A stretch of DNA of 64,000 bases from Galbitalea soli. Lineage in GTDB: Bacteria > Actinomycetota > Actinomycetes > Actinomycetales > Microbacteriaceae. Shown piece after piece: positions 8,055 through 16,996 of the stretch (its first letter is position 1; each line of letters starts with the position of its first letter). The stretch is taken from assembly GCF_010686725.1 (NCBI RefSeq), contig NZ_JAAGWZ010000002.1, positions 620,001 through 684,000 of the forward strand, read 5' to 3'. Made by a program: the position numbers and the translations under genes. Below the pieces are notes generated by a model. It was not told the origin of the DNA, made no database searches, and saw only the letters and a list, made by a program, of their open reading frames with translations.

Positions 8055-9608
8055 ATGACAATCGACACCTCCGAGCGCACCCCGCGCACCCTGGCCGAGA
8101 AGGTCTGGGATGACCACCTGGTCGTGAAGGGCGAGGGCTCGTCGCCCGACCTCATCTACATCGACCTCCACCTCGTTCACGAGGTGACGAGCCCGCAGGC
8201 CTTCGACGGCCTCCGCCTCGCCGGCCGCCCGGTGCGCCGCCCCGACCTCACGATCGCGACCGAGGACCACAACACCCCGACCCTCGCGATCGACAAGCCG
8301 ATCGCCGACCTGACGAGCCGCACCCAGATCGAGACGCTGCGTCGCAACGCGGCCGAGTTCGGCATCCGCCTCCACTCCCTCGGCGATATCGAGCAGGGCA
8401 TCGTGCACGTGGTCGGCCCTCAGCTGGGTCTCACCATGCCCGGCATCACCGTGGTGTGCGGCGACTCGCACACCTCGACGCACGGCGCCTTCGGCGCGAT
8501 GGCCTTCGGCATCGGCACGAGCGAGGTCGAGCACGTGCTCGCCACCCAGACCCTGCCGCTCACCCCCTTCAAGACGATGGCGATCACGGTGGAGGGGGAA
8601 CTGCGCCCCGGCGTGACGGCGAAGGACATCATCCTCGCGGTCATCGCCAAGATCGGCACCGGCGGCGGCCAGGGCTACGTGCTGGAGTACCGCGGCAGCG
8701 CGATCCGCTCGCTGTCGATGGACGGCCGCATGACGATCTGCAACATGTCGATCGAGGCGGGCGCGCGCGCCGGCATGGTCGCCCCGGACCAGGTCACCTA
8801 CGACTACCTGAAGGGTCGCGCCCACGCGCCCGAGGGTGCCGACTGGGATGCCGCCGTCGCCTACTGGGAGACGCTGAAGACCGACGACGACGCCGTCTTC
8901 GACGCCGAGGTGTTCCTCGACGCGAACGAGCTCGAACCCTTCGTCACCTGGGGCACCAACCCGGGTCAGGGCGTCTCCCTCTCGCAGACGGTGCCCGACC
9001 CGTCCATCATCATCGACGCGAACGAGCGGGCCTCCGCCGAGCGCGCGCTCGAGTACATGGATCTCACCGCCGGCACCCCCATGAAAGACATCCGGGTCGA
9101 CGCCGTCTTCATGGGCTCCTGCACGAACAGCCGGATCGAAGACCTGCGTGCCTTCGCCTCCATCATCAAGGGCCAGAAGAAGGCTGACGGCGTGCGCGTC
9201 ATGGTCGTTCCGGGCTCCGCGCGGGTCCGCATCGAGGCGGAGGCCGAGGGCATCGACAAGATCGTCGAGGAGTTCGGCGCCGAGTGGCGCTTCGCGGGCT
9301 GCTCGATGTGCCTCGGGATGAACCCCGATCAGCTCGCGCCCGGCGAGCGCTGCGCATCCACCAGCAACCGCAACTTCGAGGGCCGCCAGGGCAAGGGCGG
9401 GCGCACCCACCTCGTGTCCCCGCTCGTCGCCGCCGCCACCGCCATCCGGGGCACGCTCGCGAGCCCGTGGGACCTGGGGATGACCCTCCCCGAGATCGAG
9501 CACGGCGACTACGCCACCGCAGCCGCCGCCGGCACCCCGGCCACGCGGGGCGGGCGCGTCGCCGACCTCGACGCCGACTTCACCGCGAGCGCCGAGGAGG
9601 CCAACTGA
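8055..9608 (+). CDS. leuC: 3-isopropylmalate dehydratase large subunit
   Basis: 517-residue aconitase-family subunit that, with LeuD, isomerises 2-isopropylmalate to 3-isopropylmalate in leucine synthesis. The 4Fe-4S ligands are Cys356 (GSCTNSR), Cys416 and Cys419 ([11 protein letters not shown]). The catalytic histidine region is [12 protein letters not shown]. It is longer than the usual roughly 470 residues because of a C-terminal tail and internal inserts. The weak Shine-Dalgarno AGAAAGA (8041-8047) may be masked by the leader. The stop overlaps the leuD start (TGATG). Confidence 0.97.
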   Translation: MTIDTSERTPRTLAEKVWDDHLVVKGEGSSPDLIYIDLHLVHEVTSPQAFDGLRLAGRPVRRPDLTIATEDHNTPTLAIDKPIADLTSRTQIETLRRNAAEFGIRLHSLGDIEQGIVHVVGPQLGLTMPGITVVCGDSHTSTHGAFGAMAFGIGTSEVEHVLATQTLPLTPFKTMAITVEGELRPGVTAKDIILAVIAKIGTGGGQGYVLEYRGSAIRSLSMDGRMTICNMSIEAGARAGMVAPDQVTYDYLKGRAHAPEGADWDAAVAYWETLKTDDDAVFDAEVFLDANELEPFVTWGTNPGQGVSLSQTVPDPSIIIDANERASAERALEYMDLTAGTPMKDIRVDAVFMGSCTNSRIEDLRAFASIIKGQKKADGVRVMVVPGSARVRIEAEAEGIDKIVEEFGAEWRFAGCSMCLGMNPDQLAPGERCASTSNRNFEGRQGKGGRTHLVSPLVAAATAIRGTLASPWDLGMTLPEIEHGDYATAAAAGTPATRGGRVADLDADFTASAEEAN

Positions 9609-10204
9609 TGGAGAAGATCACCGTCGTCACCGGCCCGGCCGTGCCGCTGCCGCGCGCGAACGTCGACACCGACCAGATCATCCCCGCCGTCTTCCTCAAG
9701 CGGGTCACCAAGACGGGCTTCGACGACGCCCTGTTCTACGCCTGGCGGCAGGACCCGGACTTCGTCATCAACCGTCCCGAGTACGCCCACGGCGGAGTGC
9801 TCATCGCGGGCCCCGACTTCGGCACCGGTTCGAGCCGCGAGCACGCCGTCTGGGCGCTCCGCGACTTCGGTTTCTCCGCCGTGCTGAGCCCCCGGTTCGG
9901 CGACATCTTCCGCGGCAACGCCGGCAAGCAGGGTCTGCTCGCCGGTCAGATCAGCGAAGCGGATGCTGAGAAGATCTGGGCTCTGGCCGAGGCCACCCCG
10001 GGCATCCCGATCTCGGTGGATCTCGTGGCCACGGTGGCCACGATCGGTGAGTTGAGCGTTCCTTTCGTGATCGATGATTACACTAGGTGGCGCCTGCTCG
10101 AAGGCCTGGATGACATCGGGCTGACCCTGCGCGATGAGGCGCGAATTACTGAGTTCGAAGCCCGCCGGGAGTCCTGGCGGCCCAAGACATTGCCGGTGAA
10201 ATAG
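9608..10204 (+). CDS. leuD: 3-isopropylmalate dehydratase small subunit
   Basis: 198 residues, normal for LeuD. It contains [16 protein letters not shown] and the swivelling-domain loop [17 protein letters not shown] that positions substrate over the LeuC iron-sulfur cluster. It starts one base inside the leuC stop and is followed immediately by the murA ATG, so both junctions indicate translational coupling. Confidence 0.97.
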   Translation: MEKITVVTGPAVPLPRANVDTDQIIPAVFLKRVTKTGFDDALFYAWRQDPDFVINRPEYAHGGVLIAGPDFGTGSSREHAVWALRDFGFSAVLSPRFGDIFRGNAGKQGLLAGQISEADAEKIWALAEATPGIPISVDLVATVATIGELSVPFVIDDYTRWRLLEGLDDIGLTLRDEARITEFEARRESWRPKTLPVK

Positions 10205-11572
10205 ATGAATTCGCTCCTCAAAGACGCCCAGAAGGCAGGCGAGAGGGTCGGCTTGAAGTCGGACAAGATCGTCATCAACGGCGGTAAGCCGCTGCGCGGG
10301 CGCATCGAGGTGCGCGGTGCCAAGAACCTCGCGACCAAGGCGATGGTGGCGGCCCTCCTCGGCGAGACGCCGAGCCTCCTCAAAGACGTTCCCGACATCA
10401 GCGATGTCGGCGTGGTCACGGGCATGCTGAACGCCTACGGCGTCTCGGTCACGCAGGTGGCGCCGGGCGAGCTCATGCTCGACCCCAGCAATGTCTTGAA
10501 GGCGCACTTCGCCGAGATCGACGCGCTCGCCGGGTCGAGTCGCATCCCGATCCTGTTCTGCGGACCGCTGCTGCACCGGCTGGGTGAGGCGCTCATCCCC
10601 GACCTGGGCGGCTGCCGCATCGGCGACCGGCCGATCGACTTCCACCTCGATGCGCTGCGCGCCTTCGGCGCCATCGTCGACAAGAGCTACGAGGGAATCC
10701 GCCTCACCGCTCCGAACGGCCTCAAGGGCGCCGAGATCCACCTGCCGTACCCGAGCGTGGGAGCGACCGAGCAGGTGCTCCTCACCGCGGTGCGCGCCGA
10801 GGGCGTCACCGAGCTCAAGAACGCAGCCATCGAGCCCGAGATCATGGATCTCATCGCGATCCTGCAGAAGATGGGCGCGATCATCAACGTCGAGCCCAAC
10901 CGGGTGATCTTCATCGAGGGCGTCGACGAGCTCCGCGGCTACACGCATCGCGCGCTCTTCGATCGCAACGAGGCGGCGAGCTGGGCCTCCGCCGCACTCG
11001 CCACCGAGGGCGACATCTTCGTGGGGGGAGCCAAGCAGCAGGAGCTGATGACGTTCCTCAACATCTTCCGCAAGGTCGGCGGCGCCTTCGATATCCACGA
11101 GGACGGCATCCGCTTCTACCACCCCGGTGGCGCGCTGAAGCCGGTCGTCGTCGAGACGGATGTGCACCCCGGCTTCATGACCGACTGGCAGCAGCCGCTC
11201 ATCGTGGCGCTGACCAAGGCCGAGGGCGTGTCGATCGTGCACGAGACCGTGTACGAGAACCGCTTCGGCTTCACCGACGCGCTCATCGAGATGGGCGCCG
11301 ACATCGTCGTGCACAAGGACGGCCTGTACGGGCTCACCCGTCGCGTTCCGCAGCGCCCGCTCGAGCAGGCGGCCGTGATCACCGGTCCCACGCCGCTGCA
11401 CGGCGCCGACATCCGTGTGCCCGATCTTCGGGGCGGCTTCAGCCACCTCATCGCGGCGCTCACGGCGGAGGGGCAGTCCACCATTAGCAACGTCGGCATC
11501 ATCAGCCGCGGCTACGAGCACTTCATCGACAAGCTGGATGCCCTCGGCGCCGATTTCATCTACGAGGGGTAG
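10205..11572 (+). CDS. murA: UDP-N-acetylglucosamine 1-carboxyvinyltransferase
   Basis: 455-residue EPSP-synthase-fold enzyme that transfers enolpyruvate from PEP to UDP-GlcNAc, the first committed step of peptidoglycan synthesis, in the cytosol. RGAKNLATKAMVAALL (about 37-52) gives the conserved Lys-Asn pair. LGGCRIGDRP carries the catalytic loop cysteine at residue 137, the fosfomycin target; mycobacteria have Asp at this position. An N-terminal extension of about 20 residues precedes the fold. The ATG follows the leuD stop directly. Confidence 0.95.
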   Translation: MNSLLKDAQKAGERVGLKSDKIVINGGKPLRGRIEVRGAKNLATKAMVAALLGETPSLLKDVPDISDVGVVTGMLNAYGVSVTQVAPGELMLDPSNVLKAHFAEIDALAGSSRIPILFCGPLLHRLGEALIPDLGGCRIGDRPIDFHLDALRAFGAIVDKSYEGIRLTAPNGLKGAEIHLPYPSVGATEQVLLTAVRAEGVTELKNAAIEPEIMDLIAILQKMGAIINVEPNRVIFIEGVDELRGYTHRALFDRNEAASWASAALATEGDIFVGGAKQQELMTFLNIFRKVGGAFDIHEDGIRFYHPGGALKPVVVETDVHPGFMTDWQQPLIVALTKAEGVSIVHETVYENRFGFTDALIEMGADIVVHKDGLYGLTRRVPQRPLEQAAVITGPTPLHGADIRVPDLRGGFSHLIAALTAEGQSTISNVGIISRGYEHFIDKLDALGADFIYEG

Positions 11573-11579
11573 CCGCGAG

Positions 11580-12356
11580 GTGCCCGCCTCGACGCCCGCG
11601 GCAGCCCCCGCCGACCCCGATCGGATCCGCAGCGAGAAGACCCCGGCCTTCCGGGTGCTCGCGGCGCTCATCCTGCCGTTCATGTACGCCATCTCGCGCT
11701 ACGAGTTCCACCACCCCGAGAAGCTTCCGCGCCAGGGCGCATTCGTGCTCGCCCCGAACCACTTCAGCAACATCGACCCGATCGTCGTGGGCATCGGCAT
11801 GTGGAAGCTGGGACGCGCCCCGCGCTACTTCGCGAAGGCGTCCCTGTTCCGGGTGCCCGTGCTCGGCTACTTCATGCGGCGCACCGGCCAGGTCCCCGTG
11901 CAGCGCAGCGGGGCGGGTCGCGCGGGCGGTGACCCGATCCAGGCGGGCCGGATGATCGCCGAGCACGGCCTCGGGGTCATCGTGTACCCCGAGGGCACGC
12001 TCACCCGTGACCCGAACCTGTGGCCGATGCGCGGCAAGACGGGCGCGGTGCGGACGGCGCTCGAGGCCGGCGTGCCGGTCATCCCGTGCGCCCACTGGGG
12101 CACGCAGGCGATCATGCCGCGGTACGGCAAGGGCATCAGCGTCTTCCCGCGGCACACTGTGCAGCTCAGCTACGGCGACCCGGTCGATCTCGACGAGTTC
12201 AGGGGTCGACCGCTCGACTCCGCGATGCTCGCCGCAGCGACGGAGCGGGTCATGGATGCGATCACCCGGCTGGTCGAGGAACTGCGCGGCGAGAAGGCCC
12301 CCGCCGAGCGCTGGGATCCCGCCAAGCATCACCAGTCCGAGACGGGCCGCTTTTGA
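11580..12356 (+). CDS. plsC: 1-acyl-sn-glycerol-3-phosphate acyltransferase
   Basis: 258 residues with the glycerolipid acyltransferase motifs NHFSNIDP (HX4D, catalytic) and YPEGTLTRD (glycerophosphate binding). It acylates lysophosphatidic acid at the membrane for phospholipid synthesis. The GTG at 11580 is preferred: GAGGGG lies just upstream across the murA stop, and earlier in-frame codons run out of phase inside murA. It overlaps gpsA by TTGA, which pairs glycerol-3-phosphate supply with acylation. Confidence 0.9.
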   Translation: MPASTPAAAPADPDRIRSEKTPAFRVLAALILPFMYAISRYEFHHPEKLPRQGAFVLAPNHFSNIDPIVVGIGMWKLGRAPRYFAKASLFRVPVLGYFMRRTGQVPVQRSGAGRAGGDPIQAGRMIAEHGLGVIVYPEGTLTRDPNLWPMRGKTGAVRTALEAGVPVIPCAHWGTQAIMPRYGKGISVFPRHTVQLSYGDPVDLDEFRGRPLDSAMLAAATERVMDAITRLVEELRGEKAPAERWDPAKHHQSETGRF

Positions 12357-13357
12357 GCGGGCAGCGCGTCGCGGTGCTCGGCGCGGGTTCGTGGGGCACC
12401 ACCTTCGCGAAGATCCTCGCCGACGGCGGAGCCGACGTCGCCGTCTGGGCGCGTCGTCCCGAGCTCGCGCGGGAGATCCGGGAGTCCAAGCGCAACAGCG
12501 ACTACCTGCCCGGCATCAACCTGCCGCGGTCGCTCTGGGCGAGCTCGCGTCTTGACGAGGTGCTCGAGGGCCGCGAGCAGGTCTACGTCTCGGTGCCCAG
12601 CCAGTCGCTGCGCGAGAACCTGGCGGCCGTGCGCGCCCTGCTCCCCGACGACGCGGTCGTCGTGAGCCTCATGAAGGGCGTGGAGAAGGGCACCCGCTTC
12701 CGTATGAGCGAGGTGCTCGAGCAGGAGCTCGGCGTCGGCCCCGAGCGGATCGCCGTCGCCTCCGGACCCAACCTCGCGCTCGAGATCGCGCGCGAGCAAC
12801 CGACCGCCGCCGTCATCGCCTCCGAGAACCACGACACCGCCACCCGGGTCGCGCTCGTCGCGACGAATCCGTACTTCCGCTCCTTCGTCAACACCGACGT
12901 CATCGGCACCGAGTTCGGCGGCGTGCTCAAGAACCTCATCGCGGTGGCGATCGGCATCGTCGACGGTGTCGGCTACGGCGAGAACACGAAGGCGTCGATC
13001 ATCACGCGCGGTCTCGCCGAGATGACCGACTTCGCCGTAGCCTTCGGCGCGCAGGCCGACACCCTACGGGGCCTCGCCGGCCTCGGCGACCTCATCGCCA
13101 CCTGCGGCTCCTCGCTGTCGCGCAACAACACCGCGGGTCGCCTGCTCGGTCAGGGCTACAGCTTCTCCGAGGTGATCAAGCAGATGAACCAGACCGCCGA
13201 GGGACTCTCATCGGTCGCGCCGGTGCTCGAACTCGCGCTGGAGCGCGGCGTCGAAATGCCGATCGTCAGCCAGGTCGCCGAGGTGCTGGCCGGTACGCTG
13301 GCTCCGCGGGACATCGCGCCCCACCTCACCACCGATCCGATGCCCCAGGGAGAATGA
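12353..13357 (+). CDS. gpsA: Glycerol-3-phosphate dehydrogenase [NAD(P)+]
   Basis: 334 residues. The N-terminal nucleotide-binding motif VAVLGAGSWGTTFA follows immediately after the start. The C-terminal domain contains GVLKNLIAVAIGIVDGVGYG with the catalytic Lys and GLGDLIATC. It makes sn-glycerol-3-phosphate from dihydroxyacetone phosphate. The start is TTG at 12353 overlapping the plsC stop; no ATG or GTG precedes the Rossmann motif in frame, so TTG is the only reasonable choice. Confidence 0.94.
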   Translation: MSGQRVAVLGAGSWGTTFAKILADGGADVAVWARRPELAREIRESKRNSDYLPGINLPRSLWASSRLDEVLEGREQVYVSVPSQSLRENLAAVRALLPDDAVVVSLMKGVEKGTRFRMSEVLEQELGVGPERIAVASGPNLALEIAREQPTAAVIASENHDTATRVALVATNPYFRSFVNTDVIGTEFGGVLKNLIAVAIGIVDGVGYGENTKASIITRGLAEMTDFAVAFGAQADTLRGLAGLGDLIATCGSSLSRNNTAGRLLGQGYSFSEVIKQMNQTAEGLSSVAPVLELALERGVEMPIVSQVAEVLAGTLAPRDIAPHLTTDPMPQGE

Positions 13358-13358
13358 C

Positions 13359-14450
13359 GTGCCCGTCCTGACAGTCGCCCTCCTCTTCGGCGGCCGGTCC
13401 TCGGAGCACACGATCAGCTGTGCGACCGCGGGCGGAGTCCTCTCGGCGATCGACCGCGACAAGTACCGGGTGATCCCGATCGGCATCACCCGCGACGGGG
13501 CGTTCACCCTCGAGGAGGACCGCGCCGAGAAGTTCACGCTCAACCCCGCGGCGATGCCCGAGGTGGGCGACAACGGCACGCGCATCCTCTGGCCGGAGTC
13601 GACCGCGTCGCGCGAGCTGCGCGTCGTCGACCCCGACGGCGGGATCCGCTCGCTCGGCGAGGTCGATGTGGTCTTTCCCATCCTGCACGGCGCGTGGGGT
13701 GAGGACGGCACGCTGCAGGGCATGCTCGAGCTCATCGGTCTGCCCTACGTGGGCGACGGCGTGCTCGCCTCGGCCGTCGCCATGGACAAGCACTTTGCCA
13801 AGGTCGTCTTCGCGCAGGCCGGAATTCCCGTGGCGCCCGGCGTCACGGTGACGGCGCGAGGCTGGGCATCCGACCCGGAGGCGGCCGGCGCCGCGATCGA
13901 CGCGCTCGGCTGGCCCGTCTTCGTGAAGCCCGCCCGCGCGGGGTCGAGCGTCGGGGTGACCCGGGCCGAGTCGCCCGCCGAACTCCCGGCCGCCATGGCC
14001 ACCGCCCTCGCCGAGGATTCGAAGGTGCTGGTGGAGGCCGCGATGGTCGGTCGTGAGATCGAGTGCGGCGTGCTGGGCGGTCGCGACGGCGGCGCCCCGC
14101 GGGTGTCGCTCGCCGGCGAGATCGTGGTCACCGGTCGCGGCTTCTACGACTTCGACGCGAAGTATCTGGATGCTCCCGGCATCGATCTCGTCTGCCCCAC
14201 CGAGCTCACCGCCGAGCAGTACGCGAGCCTCGCCGACTACGCGGCGCGCGCCTTCGAGGCGGTCGGCGGCTCCGGGCTCGCGCGAGCCGACTTCTTCCTC
14301 ACCGAGCAGGGCTTCGTCATCAACGAGCTCAACACGATGCCCGGTTTCACGCCCATCTCGATGTTTCCCAAGTGCTGGCTGGCCTCGGGGCTCAGCTATC
14401 CCGAACTCATCGACGAGCTGATCCAGCTGGGTCTCGAAGCCGTTCGCTGA
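13359..14450 (+). CDS. ddl: D-alanine--D-alanine ligase
   Basis: 363-residue ATP-grasp ligase for the terminal dipeptide of the peptidoglycan stem. The N terminus LTVALLFGGRSSEHTIS is typical. GRSSEH, GSSVGVTRAES and the Mg2+-binding NELNTMPGFTPISMFP are all present. GTG start one base after the gpsA stop. It is the last gene of the leuCD-murA-plsC-gpsA-ddl run. Nothing seen suggests the D-lactate specificity of vancomycin-resistance ligases. Confidence 0.95.
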   Translation: MPVLTVALLFGGRSSEHTISCATAGGVLSAIDRDKYRVIPIGITRDGAFTLEEDRAEKFTLNPAAMPEVGDNGTRILWPESTASRELRVVDPDGGIRSLGEVDVVFPILHGAWGEDGTLQGMLELIGLPYVGDGVLASAVAMDKHFAKVVFAQAGIPVAPGVTVTARGWASDPEAAGAAIDALGWPVFVKPARAGSSVGVTRAESPAELPAAMATALAEDSKVLVEAAMVGREIECGVLGGRDGGAPRVSLAGEIVVTGRGFYDFDAKYLDAPGIDLVCPTELTAEQYASLADYAARAFEAVGGSGLARADFFLTEQGFVINELNTMPGFTPISMFPKCWLASGLSYPELIDELIQLGLEAVR

Positions 14451-14540
14451 TCGCGCCGGGCGCGCGGGCCGTGGTTTCGAAGCCGGGGGCAGAGTGCGCC
14501 GGGCGCGGCGCTCGGCCGAGAAGCCGCGCGCTGATCGGGT

Positions 14541-15092
14541 TCAGCGGGACGGGCTGGGCGTGGGGGTCGGCGTGGCCGTCGCCGAGGGGTCGACCGGCTC
14601 CCCGTTCTGGTACTGCTCCGACGGCCCGATGCACTTGTGCTTCTGCGGGATCTCGCCCATCGCGTTGCTGAGATCGGTGAGCACCGCTTGCCCGCTCACG
14701 GTCGCGCCCGAGAGTTTCGACGAGCCGATGATGATGACCTGCACCGCGGGATTCCGGCCGTAGCTCGTGAACACGAAATCGGGCTCCTGGCTCGGATCGC
14801 TCAGCCAGTCCACCCCGTTCACCGTCACGCACTCGAGCGTGGAGGTCGGCCCTGGCACGGCGACTCCGCAGCGCAGCAGCACCTCGGCCGGATCGCCCCA
14901 GGCCCCCGTGCCCTGCGCGTTCGTCTCGCGCGAGGGCAGGCCCGCGACGGTGTCCGGCAGCTGAGTGACGAGGGATGCACAGGCGACGGCGGTCGCGTGC
15001 GCCGCCGGTTCGAGCGCCACAGTGGGGGTGCAGGCGGTGAGGGTGGCCGCGAGCGCGGCGGCCAGCGCGGTCATCCGTAGCGTCGCTCTCAT
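14541..15092 (-). CDS. DUF3515 family lipoprotein
   Basis: 183 residues. It begins with a lipoprotein signal (MRATLRM, hydrophobic Ala/Leu stretch, lipobox LTAC, Cys at residue 21), so it should be a lipid-anchored extracytoplasmic protein. The [13 protein letters not shown] and [13 protein letters not shown] segments fit the DUF3515 family, whose function is unknown. The C terminus is a low-complexity Pro/Thr/Ser tail. It is convergent with ddl and divergent from thiL. TACCCT on the minus strand (15100-15105) lies 7 bases before the ATG. Confidence 0.8.
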   Translation of the reverse strand: MRATLRMTALAAALAATLTACTPTVALEPAAHATAVACASLVTQLPDTVAGLPSRETNAQGTGAWGDPAEVLLRCGVAVPGPTSTLECVTVNGVDWLSDPSQEPDFVFTSYGRNPAVQVIIIGSSKLSGATVSGQAVLTDLSNAMGEIPQKHKCIGPSEQYQNGEPVDPSATATPTPTPSPSR

Positions 15093-15099
15093 CGCCCTC

Positions 15100-15105
15100 A
15101 GGGTA
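15100..15105 (-). promoter_or_regulatory. -10 box for the DUF3515 gene
   Basis: Minus-strand TACCCT, 7 bases before the ATG at 15092, consistent with a leaderless transcript. Confidence 0.45.
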
Positions 15106-15140
15106 TCGCGGAGCGGGCCGCCGAAGATGGGCGCGCGCTG

Positions 15141-15153
15141 TACCGTGGATGCC
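15141..15153 (+). promoter_or_regulatory. -10 box for thiL
   Basis: TACCGT at 15141-15146 ends 7 bases before the ATG at 15154, consistent with a leaderless transcript. It faces the divergent DUF3515 promoter about 40 bases away. Confidence 0.45.
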
Positions 15154-16128
15154 ATGGAGCTCGCCGACACCCTCGCCTCGATCGGGGAGTCGGCGACCCT
15201 CGGCCGCATCTTCCCGCGGCTTCCGGCCGCCGCGGCCCAGCTGCTCGGCCCCGGAGACGACGCCGCCGTCATTGCCGCCCCGGACGGGCGCTTCGTCGTG
15301 ACGACCGACATGATGATCCACGGTCCCGACTTCCGTCTGGCCTGGTCGACGGGGCACGATCTGGGCTGGAAGGCGGCCGCCACGAACCTGGCCGACGTCG
15401 CCGCCATGGGTGCCGTGCCGACCGCCCTCGTGGTCGCCATCGCCGCCCCCGCCCACACCGAGGTGGCGTTTCTGGAGGCCATCGCCGACGGCCTGCGCGA
15501 GGGCTGCGCGGCCATGGCCCCGGGGTGCGGCGTCGTCGGTGGCGACCTCTCGGTCTCCGCGACGCTGACCATCGCCGTCACCGCCTTCGGCGATCTGGAG
15601 GGCCGCGCCCCCGTCACCCGCGCGGGCGCCCGGCCGGGCGACGTCGTCGCCGTCTCCGGCCCGCTCGGGGCCTCCGCGACGGCGCTCGCGCTGCTCTTCG
15701 CCGAGGGCGTGCACGAGGGCGAACCCCACCGCGAGACCACCGACCGGCTTCGGGCCCGAGAGGGCGCGGCGCTCGCGGCGCAGCTCGCCCCCACCCCGCC
15801 CATCGCCGACGGCCCCCGGGCGGCGCTCGCCGGTGCCACCGCCATGATCGACCTGAGCGACGGTCTCGCCCTCGACGCGCGCCGGGTGGCCGCGGCGAGC
15901 GGCGTCGCGATCGACCTCGACACCGCGAGCGCGGGGTCGCGGGAGGCCCTGGTGGGTGGCGAAGACCACTCCCTGCTCGCGACCTTCCCGGCGGGAACGC
16001 GGCTGCCGGGCGGGTTCCGGGCGATCGGGGTGGTGCGCGAGGGCTCCGGGGTGCTCGTGGGAGGGCATCTCTTCGACGCGCTCGGCGGCTGGGACCCGTA
16101 CCTCGCGTGGGACGGGCAGCGCGGATGA
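15154..16128 (+). CDS. thiL: Thiamine-monophosphate kinase
   Basis: 324 residues of the AIRS/PurM kinase fold; phosphorylates thiamine monophosphate to the diphosphate cofactor. Motifs: GPGDDAAVI (nucleotide and Mg2+ binding), [30 protein letters not shown] and [12 protein letters not shown]. The ATG at 15154 gives the family N terminus and sits behind a TACCGT box; another in-frame ATG at 15127 would lie upstream of that box. Ends in ATGA overlap with the following regulator. Confidence 0.92.
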   Translation: MELADTLASIGESATLGRIFPRLPAAAAQLLGPGDDAAVIAAPDGRFVVTTDMMIHGPDFRLAWSTGHDLGWKAAATNLADVAAMGAVPTALVVAIAAPAHTEVAFLEAIADGLREGCAAMAPGCGVVGGDLSVSATLTIAVTAFGDLEGRAPVTRAGARPGDVVAVSGPLGASATALALLFAEGVHEGEPHRETTDRLRAREGAALAAQLAPTPPIADGPRAALAGATAMIDLSDGLALDARRVAAASGVAIDLDTASAGSREALVGGEDHSLLATFPAGTRLPGGFRAIGVVREGSGVLVGGHLFDALGGWDPYLAWDGQRG

Positions 16129-16400
16129 GCCCGGGACGCCTCGCGAACCCCGACCTCTTCGCGGCGATCGGGGATGCGCGGCGGCGCGCCATCCTCGAGC
16201 TCCTGTCGCGCGGCGAATGCTCGGTCGGCAGGATCGCGACGGAGATGGGGATCGCGCAGCCCTCGGTGACGCAGCATCTCGCCGTGCTGCGGGAGGTCGG
16301 CCTGGTCGCCGCCGAGAAGCGGGGGACCAGCTCGATCTACCGACTCGTGCCGGGACCGCTCGAGGCGGTCGTCTCCTGGATCGGCACGCTCAGCCAATAG
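16125..16400 (+). CDS. ArsR-type winged helix-turn-helix regulator
   Basis: 91-residue small DNA-binding protein. [20 protein letters not shown] and [17 protein letters not shown] form the wHTH of the ArsR/SmtB class. No cysteine pair typical of metal-sensing members is present, so the signal is not metal by this evidence. It overlaps thiL by ATGA. Its last 64 bases overlap the convergent rsmD 3' end. Confidence 0.83.
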   Translation: MSPGRLANPDLFAAIGDARRRAILELLSRGECSVGRIATEMGIAQPSVTQHLAVLREVGLVAAEKRGTSSIYRLVPGPLEAVVSWIGTLSQ

Positions 16401-16945
16401 AGCGCGGTGTCGCCGTAGTCTTTGCGGCGGTCGAGCTGGAGCCCCTCGGGGAGTGGCGGCTCGGGATCCCGGGCGCTGCGCTCCACCACGACCACCGCGT
16501 CGGGCGAGAGGCGCGGCACGAGGCCCTCGAGGCCGCGGCCGAGTTCGGGGCCGCCCAGCTCGTACGGAGGGTCGACGAAGACGATGTCCCAGAACTGGCG
16601 CGCCCCGGTCAGGAACGAGAGCACCGGCGAGGCGCTGACCTCGATCGCGGGCACGGCACCGCGCGGGGCCGCCTTCGCGATGTGCGCGGCGTTGCGGCGG
16701 CAGGCGCTCGCCGCGGCCGCCGAGGAGTCGACGAGCGTCACCGCGGTGGCCCCGCGCGACGCGGCCTCGAGCCCCAGCGCGCCCGACCCGGCATAGAGGT
16801 CGAGCACCCGCGCGCCGTCGAGAAGACCGCGCGAGTCGAGCGCCGAGAAGATCGCCTCGCGCACGCGGTCGCTCGTGGGCCGGGTGCCGGAGGGCGGCAC
16901 CGTGAGCGTGAGGGAACCGGCGAAGCCGGCGATGATGCGCGTCAT
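16337..16945 (-). CDS. rsmD: 16S rRNA (guanine(966)-N(2))-methyltransferase
   Basis: 202-residue SAM-dependent methyltransferase acting on G966 of 16S rRNA during 30S assembly. The N terminus MTRIIAGFAGSLTLTVP and RPTSDRVREAIFS match RsmD. The SAM site is VLDLYAGSGALGLEAASRGA, and the catalytic motif is DPPYELGG (NPPY type). The conserved fold ends near LYWLSVP; the last roughly 17 residues are an extra tail that overlaps the convergent regulator gene. Confidence 0.93.
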   Translation of the reverse strand: MTRIIAGFAGSLTLTVPPSGTRPTSDRVREAIFSALDSRGLLDGARVLDLYAGSGALGLEAASRGATAVTLVDSSAAAASACRRNAAHIAKAAPRGAVPAIEVSASPVLSFLTGARQFWDIVFVDPPYELGGPELGRGLEGLVPRLSPDAVVVVERSARDPEPPLPEGLQLDRRKDYGDTALYWLSVPIQETTASSGPGTSR

Positions 16946-16984
16946 GTCGCGACAACGTTAGCGTGCGCACCCCGCGCCCGCGGC

Positions 16985-16996
16985 TACCCTCGTAGG
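16985..16996 (+). promoter_or_regulatory. -10 box for recG
   Basis: TACCCT at 16985-16990, 6 bases before the GTG start at 16997. The box is half of a small palindrome, ACCCTCGTAGGGT. Confidence 0.5.

Noticed and set aside
12353-12355. Possible truncation of gpsA because no ATG or GTG precedes the Rossmann motif
   Set aside because: A TTG overlapping the plsC stop gives a full-length protein, a common start type in this kind of genome.
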